DNA of 64,000 bases from Centropus unirufus. Lineage: Eukaryota; Chordata; Aves; Cuculiformes; Centropidae. A model generated the notes under the pieces. The model saw nothing but the letters and a program-made list of their open reading frames with translations, made no database searches and was not told the origin of the DNA. Location: contig VYZI01000204.1 in the NCBI GenBank assembly GCA_013397695.1, positions 721,917-785,916 on the forward strand. Direction: 5' to 3'. Made by a program: the position numbers and the translations under genes. Shown one piece after another: positions 57,916-64,000 of this stretch; within the stretch, counting starts at the first letter, position 1; every line of letters begins with the position of its first letter.

Positions 57916-60666
57916 AACACAGAACCTGACGTAGAGCAGTAGCTGAGCAGACAATCTCCAGCTCATTGGCTTCCTGCACGATACCAAGGACTTAATCGTA
58001 AGAGTTTTGAAGTTTTCAGATGTCAAAGATGACAGAGCTCTGCGCAACAGGAAGGGTTTCAAGTGGGCCACAGCTGCTGCTTCCATCTCTTGGGATCTGC
58101 ATACGTAATCCTCCCAAAAAGGATCTTCTCCCTCCCTTGACCAACAGAAATGAAGACACAGGGCTTAAGTGATTTCACAGGGCAAGTGAGAGGACGAAGA
58201 CCACGCAGCCTCCCCCCCTCATCTTTCTCTTCTGGGCTGGGACAACCACTACCCCAAGGTGAGAAGTTACGGACTGAGCTGTCACGGGGTTAGAAAACGC
58301 AGCAGCTGATCAAGTGATGTCCAAGCAGCGTCCTGGGGGACCTCCCCGCGTGCAGGGAGGGGACAACAAACCTGACACCGAGCTGCTGGGGAAGCTCACG
58401 GAATTCCTGTCCCTCGCTACACAATGCTGCCTGGATTAAGGTTACGTTCCTCCGTGCTGCATTTTGTCACGCAGCCGCTATTTTTGGTCAGAAAGTCAGC
58501 GAGCCCTTATTTGGGAAGGTGTCCCACTGAAGGGCAGCGTGAAGGGCAGGGAGATGAAAAAGCTGCTCCTAGAGGCAGCCCAGGAGCCCCGGGATGCCCA
58601 AACCTACCTCTCTGCTTCTTGTCAACATTCCAAAATCCTCTTCTCAGCCTGCTGCTCTTTTCCCTCACTGCATCCGGCGGGCGAGTTCTCACCTCACAAG
58701 CGCCGTGGGGAAGACACCAAGGTTTAGAGGTGAAATCCCCTTTCTCGGATGGAAAACTGCTAGGGATTTCAAATGCAGAACGTGAAATGGGTTGGATGTG
58801 CAGACACACAGATGCAGGGGCAGCAATACAAACACCCTCTGTTCAGCAGCTTCTCCCTTCCCTCTTGTCCAATGCACATCTGCACAGGACTGGCCCTCAT
58901 TTACACAGCTGGAGCAGCCACCTGATGTCCTCCAACGTCCACAGAAATCCAAGGGGACATCTCGCCATGCTAGGCTTCTCTGGCAGACCCAGCGAGGGCT
59001 GCAGGGGACACTGAGCAGCTCTGGGGCAGTGGCTGAGGATGCCAGGAGCTACGCTAACCTCGACAGCTGTGAATCCTGCCCTCAAACCCACCCGAGCAGG
59101 GAAGGCACCACCGAGGGCCATGGGAATCAATTACCATGGATCTGGGTGACCCATCACTTCCAAAAACTCTCCAGGGAGGTTTAATATCAGCAGGAACCCC
59201 TTGCTTGTTGTCCTCCTGCCTTTCCTGAGGGCAGCAGAGTCCTGCCAGCCTTTTTTTTGTCCCTCCTGTTGAGCAGACGGTAGCTGGTGGCAGGATCCCA
59301 GTGACTGCGTGTTCCCACCCTCATCATCCCCTGCGGCCAGCACACGGCTCTTGCACAGCAGTAAAATTCTCTTGGCTGACAAACATCAACCTCCATAGCA
59401 GTTCAGATGTTCCAAGCAGGAATGGGACGGCTGCAGACTGCCCTCAGGCTTTAGAAGCCCTCAAGTCCTGACTTTTACATTAGTAAATCTCTCGGGCAGA
59501 GTTTTTAATCAGTCAAAAACAATTAAAAAGTGGGAACTGGGCAAAAAGACTTGTGAACTCCAGCCATAAAGAATTGAAATATTTACCTTGTTTCAAAATA
59601 TTGCATTTTTATATTTAAAAGATCCATTCCATTAACTGGATGTTTGAGTTGAAATGTTTTGGTTTTATCCAAACAGGTGCTTTGCTGCTTCATCAAAAGC
59701 CACTCTCGGGCTTCCAGCCCTTTCCCCAATTCATGGATTTACTCCTCCAGGTGGACAAGCGCTGGAATTGCAGTTTCAGGAACACTGCGTGGCATTCCAC
59801 TAATGGAAAAGCACCTCGCACCAGCTTTGCTGCCTGGTGAGACCTGGAGGGTGAAATCCTCTCCTATCAACAGGAGGGCGGCAGCAACAAAACCCTCCCA
59901 CAGCACCACGTGGGCTTGAGTGTTATTCCCCCAACCTCACCAGTCTGCACATTACACCACGTAGGACTATTTTGTCACTAGAAGGAAAGATCTCCACTGA
60001 AATACATTAACTATGGAAAATATGGAATTTTTTACAGTCTTATAACCTTACACGTTCCCATGGCGGCTTCATTAACACTTCTGGGTATTTCAGAATACAA
60101 GGATCACCAGCCGCTATGATCTCCAACACTACTTGGTGCTCAGGATCTTCCTGGTTTTCAAGATTTCCATGGCTTTAGCTCTACTTACTTCACCTGGACA
60201 GCAAAAGCAGCACACGCCCACCAGCCCTTGGAAATCTCATCCTGCTCCAAGAGCACCAGGAGCTATCATTAAAATTGCAGTAGATGAGAACTCTGATCAC
60301 ACACCCCAATATAAAACATCATTTCACCGCATCACGTGCCACCCAAGAGCCCGCGCAACACTGGCTGCAATTTATATGAAGAGAAACAACTTTTTTCTTG
60401 CTTAAACTCTGAAGTTTGACTCAATAACCACTTCACAAGCGGAAATCAGAGACTTTGAGCTACTAAAAAGCTCACAACTGGTACCAATGATTACAGTGAA
60501 ACAGCACCAAGGTGGGAGCAGCTGTTTAACTCTTGTGCATGTGGAGGCCGACAATACTAACACAGAACCTCCCCGCAGCCCCAGCTGGCATCTAAAACAC
60601 AACTCAACCCACATTCTGGGAGGATTCTCCTCAAATTCAGGAGGTGGAGCCTTTGTTATGTCCAAT

Positions 60667-60672
60667 TTTATT
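60667..60672 (-). terminator. RPL29: RPL29 polyadenylation signal
   Basis: AATAAA on the minus strand, 63 bases after the RPL29 stop codon, gives the short 3' UTR expected for a ribosomal protein gene. Confidence 0.75.
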
Positions 60673-60735
60673 TCTACAAAAATGCTGCAACGCATATGGC
60701 CTTTAGGAAAACGGGTTCTTGGGTCTTAAACCACG

Positions 60736-60891
60736 TCAGTCCTTTTTCTGCTGAGCAGCAGCAGCGGCAGCAGCAGCGGCAGCAGCAGCCGCCGCTGCCT
60801 GCTGCTTGGCGTTGTGGGCTTGCATTTTCTTCAACCCCTTCTTGTTATGTTTCTTTGCAAACCTCATGTTCCTCAGAAACTTGGGGTCAAC
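60736..60891 (-). CDS. RPL29: RPL29 last exon (residues 35-85)
   Basis: Acceptor TTCCTTACAG, phase 0 in. It encodes VDPKFLRNMRFAKKHNKKGL, the poly-alanine stretch (15 GCN codons, mostly GCT with GCC, GCG and GCA interruptions) and QQKKD. Confidence 0.97.
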   Translation of the reverse strand, partial: VDPKFLRNMRFAKKHNKKGLKKMQAHNAKQQAAAAAAAAAAAAAAAQQKKD

Positions 60892-63205
60892 CTGTAAGGA
60901 AAAAATAAGCCATGTTATAAAAGGAATATATATATATATAAAACCATACAGGTCCAAAATGATTGTTTTAATTATTCCCTGGCTGTAACCGATTCAGGTT
61001 TTGTTGCTGAAATATTAACATCAACAAAATTAATTTAGCCCCCTCCAACAGCTATTTCCCAAATTTCTCATAAAAAACCAGCCCAAAACCCAAACAATAA
61101 ACACAGGAAGGACAGGGCAAGTTGAGGACAGCTGTAATCAAGACAACTTTCATTCCCAAGTCACAGCCTGTTCTGGATCTGATGTACCATAAACCACCCC
61201 TGGCAGGTGAGAACACACGTGCAATCCTTGGGCAAAGTCCCGTAACATTCCCTCATGCCTTTCCTTTTCACATCAAAGGAGAAAAAGGGACAGCACAAAG
61301 AAAAGCTGTTCCTTGGTTTTTCTCAACTAAAAGCTGTTTAATACTGCCCTGCCTGATTTTCTGAACCATCAGCTGATTTCTCACTGGAAACATTTGCTTT
61401 TTCACTCTAAGCAGTAAAACTGGCTGGATTTTGGGGGCAGGACGGGCCCCTCACTGAGTCACGAAGAAGACTTTAATGTCACATCCCAAAAACCAATAAA
61501 ATCTACAAAACAAACAGCACCACAATCCTCCCCACAAAGCCCAAATGTTCCCTTTTCCCTTCCAAGCGTGGACAAAGATCCTGCTACATCCCTCACGTAA
61601 CCTCAGAAAAAGCAAAATGTCATTTTCATAGGTATTGTCCAGAAATGCCGATTCCTCTCATCTTTTGAGTGAAATTCTCGATATTAGTAGAGATGTGAAA
61701 TAATACCGAAGTGCACAGAAAAGTAGGAGACAGCAGGACTACGAAGTGCTGTCCTGCCCGGCTGACAGGCACCTGGCAGTCAGGGACACCCACCTGAGCA
61801 GGGGCAAAACTGGGCAACAACTAAAAAGCAGTCGTATAGACACATGAGGGTGGATTTCATGGGGCTTTGGAAAAAAAGTCAGTCAAAATTATACAAATAC
61901 TGGATTTTTTTCGTGGTTAAGCCTAAACGGCTCAACAGTATAGGAATATTAATAGGAATACTCACCCCTTTGAGAGATTCATATCTGTGGCGCCTGGGTT
62001 TCTTGATGCCATTTCTGTGCCACTTACGGGCTGTGTGGAAGACCAGAAAAAATATAAATTACCATTTTTGCTATGATGAAATAGCTGGATTAGCTTCCTT
62101 TTAAGTCCAGCTTACCCAAAAAACATGCCACAGAGCATTTTCTAACCCTTCCTATCCAAAATAAATAGAAATAAAAAATGTATCACTATTCTCATCCCTC
62201 TGCACACTGTCGCCTTGGTAACGCCTTTCTAATGCACAGAACAATCCTGATTCTTAATAATCACAGAATTATTCATAATCTGAATGGTTTGGGTTGGAAG
62301 GGACTTGAAAGCCCATTCAGTTCCAGCCCCCTGCCATGGGCAAGGACACCTCCCACTGGATCAGGGGGCTCCAAGCCCCATCCAACCTGGCCTTGAACAC
62401 CTCCAGGGATGGGGCAGCCACGGCATCCCCGGGCAACCTGGGCTAGGGCCTCCCTAACCTCATGGTGAATAATTTCTTCTTACTGGCCAATCTAAATCTT
62501 CCCTCTTCCAATTTAAAGCCTTTCCTCCTCGTTCGATGATCACAGGCCCTTGGCAAATACCCCTTCGCAGCTTTCCTGTAGCCTCTTCCAGTACTGAAAG
62601 CTGCTCTGAGGCCTCCCTGGAGCCTTCTTTTCTGCAGGATGAGCAACCCCATCTCTCTCAACCTATTCTCAATCCATTATTCCTACAACCTACACCAACA
62701 GCAACGGCACAGCCAGAGGCTTCAGTCACTATGAAGCCCAAGCCCCTTTGTTTAGTCCGAGAAGGCATCACCGCACACTGTTCAAGACCAAGTGCAACCA
62801 GCCCATGAACTCTACCTGCACTCAGCACTGATGAAGAACATCAACCTAGAACCATTTCATCACCGTGGCCATCATTGGATGGCAACGCATCACAGCCTGG
62901 ATGCTGGTGTTTAGTTCAAACACAAAAAAATTTGTTTTATTTTTGTTTTATTTTTGTTTTTTCAGGTTATGTTTTACTTTAATGCTGACTCCAAACAAGC
63001 CCTGCCTCTTGTAAGCCTCTTTCATAACACAGCGCTCTCTCTCCGTGTGCCACCACCTCCTCTGCCTGTCACCAAACACCCTGGGATGGGGCCACCACAC
63101 CCGGCAACCCACAGTGGCTGGTGACAGCCCCTCTGCCACTGCAAGCGACCTCCCCCGCCCCGACTTACACTGATTGTGCGTGGTGTGGTTCTTGGACTTG
63201 GCCAT
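60736..63205 (-). CDS. RPL29: Ribosomal protein eL29, three coding exons, 85 aa
   Basis: eL29 is a small basic protein of the 60S subunit. Three coding exons join in phase: MAKSKNHTTHNQ, then SRKWHRNGIKKPRRHRYESL, then VDPKFLRNMRFAKKHNKKGL and KKMQAHNAKQQ. The first 65 residues match the family almost without change. The rest is a run of 15 Ala followed by QQKKD and a stop, replacing the Lys/Ala/Pro-rich tail that makes human RPL29 159 residues long (from memory). Short eL29 forms exist in other animals, so this is probably a functional protein and not a truncated copy; introns, a TOP promoter and a poly(A) signal argue against a pseudogene. The ATG has G at -3 and +4. Intron 1 and intron 2 each contain a CR1. 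Confidence 0.97.
60926..60940. repeat. (TA)n microsatellite in RPL29 intron 3
   Basis: About seven TA dinucleotides, 35 bases upstream of the last exon's acceptor on the minus strand. Confidence 0.85.
61966..62030 (-). CDS. RPL29: RPL29 middle coding exon (residues 13-34)
   Basis: Acceptor TTCCACACAG, donor GTGAGT, phase 1 in and 0 out. It encodes SRKWHRNGIKKPRRHRYESL and KG. Confidence 0.97.
62262..62685 (-). repeat. CR1 LINE fragment in RPL29 intron 2
   Basis: CTGAATGGTTTGGGTTGGAA, CCATTCAGTTCCAGCCCCC, CTCCCACTGGATCAGGGGGC, TGAACACCTCCAGGGATGGG and CTGGAGCCTTCTTTTCTGCA in order, on the same strand as the gene. Confidence 0.93.
62931..62962. repeat. TTTTGTTTTAT short tandem repeat
   Basis: About three copies of an 11-base T-rich unit in RPL29 intron 2, just after an A run; possibly a poly(A)-derived microsatellite. 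Confidence 0.85.
63169..63205 (-). CDS. RPL29: RPL29 first coding exon (residues 1-12)
   Basis: Encodes MAKSKNHTTHNQ, donor GTAAGT, phase 1 out. The exon starts at 63213 after the acceptor TTCCCTCAG, leaving 8 untranslated bases before the ATG. Confidence 0.97.
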
Positions 63206-63329
63206 GGCTGCGCCTGAGGGAAAAGAGAAGGCAGTGGTCAGCGTGGCCTGTGCCCCCCAGAGCCTTGGCGGGGCTTTCCTGGCACAGGAGCAGCCCCTGA
63301 CGTCGCGGTTCCCGCTCTGATCGCCAGGA

Positions 63330-63715
63330 TCATGGAATGGGTTGGAAAAGACCTCAAAGCCCATGCAGTTCCACCCCCTGCCATGCGCTTGGACACCTCC
63401 CACTGGATCAGGGGGCTCCAAACCCCATCCAGCCTGGCCTTGGACATCTCCAGGAATGGGGCAGCCCCAGCTTCTCTGGGCAACCTGGGCCAGAGCCTCC
63501 CCACCTCATTGCTAAGAATTTCTTCCTAATTGCTAGTCTAGATCTCCCCCCTTCCAACTTAACGCCATTCCCCGCCGCCCTGACACTCCAGGCCCTTGGA
63601 AAAAGTACCTCCCAGCATTCCTGGAGCCCGGGAAGCTGCTCTAAGGGGTCCCCAGAGTCTCCTCCTCTCCAGGCTGAACACCCCCAACTCTCGGCCTCTC
63701 CTCATAGCAGAGGGG
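63330..63715 (-). repeat. CR1 LINE fragment filling most of RPL29 intron 1
   Basis: ATGGAATGGGTTGGAAAAGA, GCCCATGCAGTTCCACCCCC, CTCCCACTGGATCAGGGGGC, CTTGGACATCTCCAGGAATG and CTCTCCAGGCTGAACACCCC in order. It takes up about 386 of the 591 bases of the intron and ends about 90 bases from the promoter exon. Confidence 0.92.
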
Positions 63716-63804
63716 CTCGGGCCTCCTCCGGACCCGTCCCAGCCGATCCATGTCCTCCTTATGGAAGGATGGAGCCGGATCCCGCGGAATGGAGCAGCAC
63801 TCAC

Positions 63805-63838
63805 CGCCGCCGCCGCCGCTGACGAACCGGAAGAGAAG
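63805..63838 (-). other. RPL29: RPL29 exon 1 (non-coding) with 5' TOP start
   Basis: On the minus strand CCTTCTCTTCCGG gives a C followed by a pyrimidine run at the expected start site near 63838, the 5' terminal oligopyrimidine motif of ribosomal protein mRNAs, with an ETS core CTTCCGG. The exon is then GC-rich with five GGC units and ends at a GTGAGT donor. Translation of the mRNA should be under mTOR/LARP1 control, as for the class. Confidence 0.8.
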
Positions 63839-64000
63839 GCCGCGCGCGGGGCCCGCTGGGAAACGGGGCCTGGGCACCGGAACCGCGCGCCGCTCCGGAG
63901 GTTCCGCTCCGGGGGTTCCCGCCCCGCAGCCTCCGCGATCCTCATTCCCGCACCGCCGGCCTGGGCCGCCCCCGGAGGCTGCGGGGCCGCTCCGAGACGC
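63839..64000 (-). promoter_or_regulatory. RPL29: RPL29 upstream CpG-rich promoter flank
   Basis: Very GC- and CpG-rich sequence with many CGCGC and CCGG steps, continuous with the non-coding exon. No TATA box is seen, as usual for ribosomal protein genes. It runs off the right edge. Confidence 0.6.

Larger units (their letters stand above)
54055..60645. other. Intergenic region between TNNC1 and RPL29 (convergent genes)
   Basis: About 6.6 kb with no gene I can support. Two CR1 copies lie at 55955 and 57538. The longest open frame (58424-59014, plus) has no known motif, mixed low-complexity composition and no splice or promoter support. Confidence 0.6.

Noticed and set aside
58424..59014. Open frame of 196 codons between TNNC1 and RPL29
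   Set aside because: No known domain, mixed low-complexity composition, other frames open over the same DNA, and no splice or poly(A) context.
1..64000. CRISPR array, bacterial defence system or integrated virus with genes
   Set aside because: The DNA is clearly vertebrate with spliced genes. There are no regularly spaced identical repeats and no intact viral reading frames.

Overview
This window is nuclear DNA from a bird. The main clue is about nineteen 3' fragments of CR1 retrotransposons, carrying the typical avian end (forms of TTCCAACCCAAACCATT followed by ATTCTATGA) on both strands. The genes are vertebrate, split by many introns, and have CpG-island promoters. The CR1 copies look more like those of non-galliform birds than chicken, but the species cannot be fixed from the sequence alone.

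Four protein genes can be supported. (1) Positions 3306-3380, minus strand: a short signal-peptide exon, best read as exon 1 of STAB1 (stabilin-1), with the rest of the gene off the left edge. (2) Positions 12754-42182, minus strand: NISCH (nischarin). I assembled 21 coding exons whose splice phases all agree, giving 1,417 residues: a PX domain, leucine-rich repeats, a long middle exon and the conserved C-terminal region. (3) Positions 47071-53905, plus strand: TNNC1 (slow/cardiac troponin C), six exons, 161 residues. (4) Positions 60736-63838, minus strand: RPL29 (ribosomal protein eL29), a non-coding first exon with a terminal-oligopyrimidine start and three coding exons, giving an 85-residue protein with a 15-alanine tail.

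Layout: 1-3305 STAB1 intron 1; 3381-11985 intergenic with several CR1 pieces; 11985-42400 NISCH with its CpG-island promoter; 42483-43152 an assembly gap of 670 N inside a GGGGCGGG-rich tract; 43183-46990 the divergent NISCH/TNNC1 spacer; 47020-54050 TNNC1, with a long intron 1 holding a CR1, a candidate muscle enhancer and a probable solo LTR; 54050-60650 intergenic; 60650-63840 RPL29; 63840-64000 its GC-rich upstream flank.

NISCH and STAB1 lie in tandem and NISCH and TNNC1 are divergent, as on human 3p21, whereas RPL29 sitting next to TNNC1 is not the human order. The genes do not form one pathway. No bacterial-type system, CRISPR array or clearly new protein system was found. The most interesting non-coding signals are a GATA/NKX/MEF2 cluster in TNNC1 intron 1, an in-frame upstream ORF on a YY1 motif at NISCH, and a palindrome/TTAATTAA element in the spacer.
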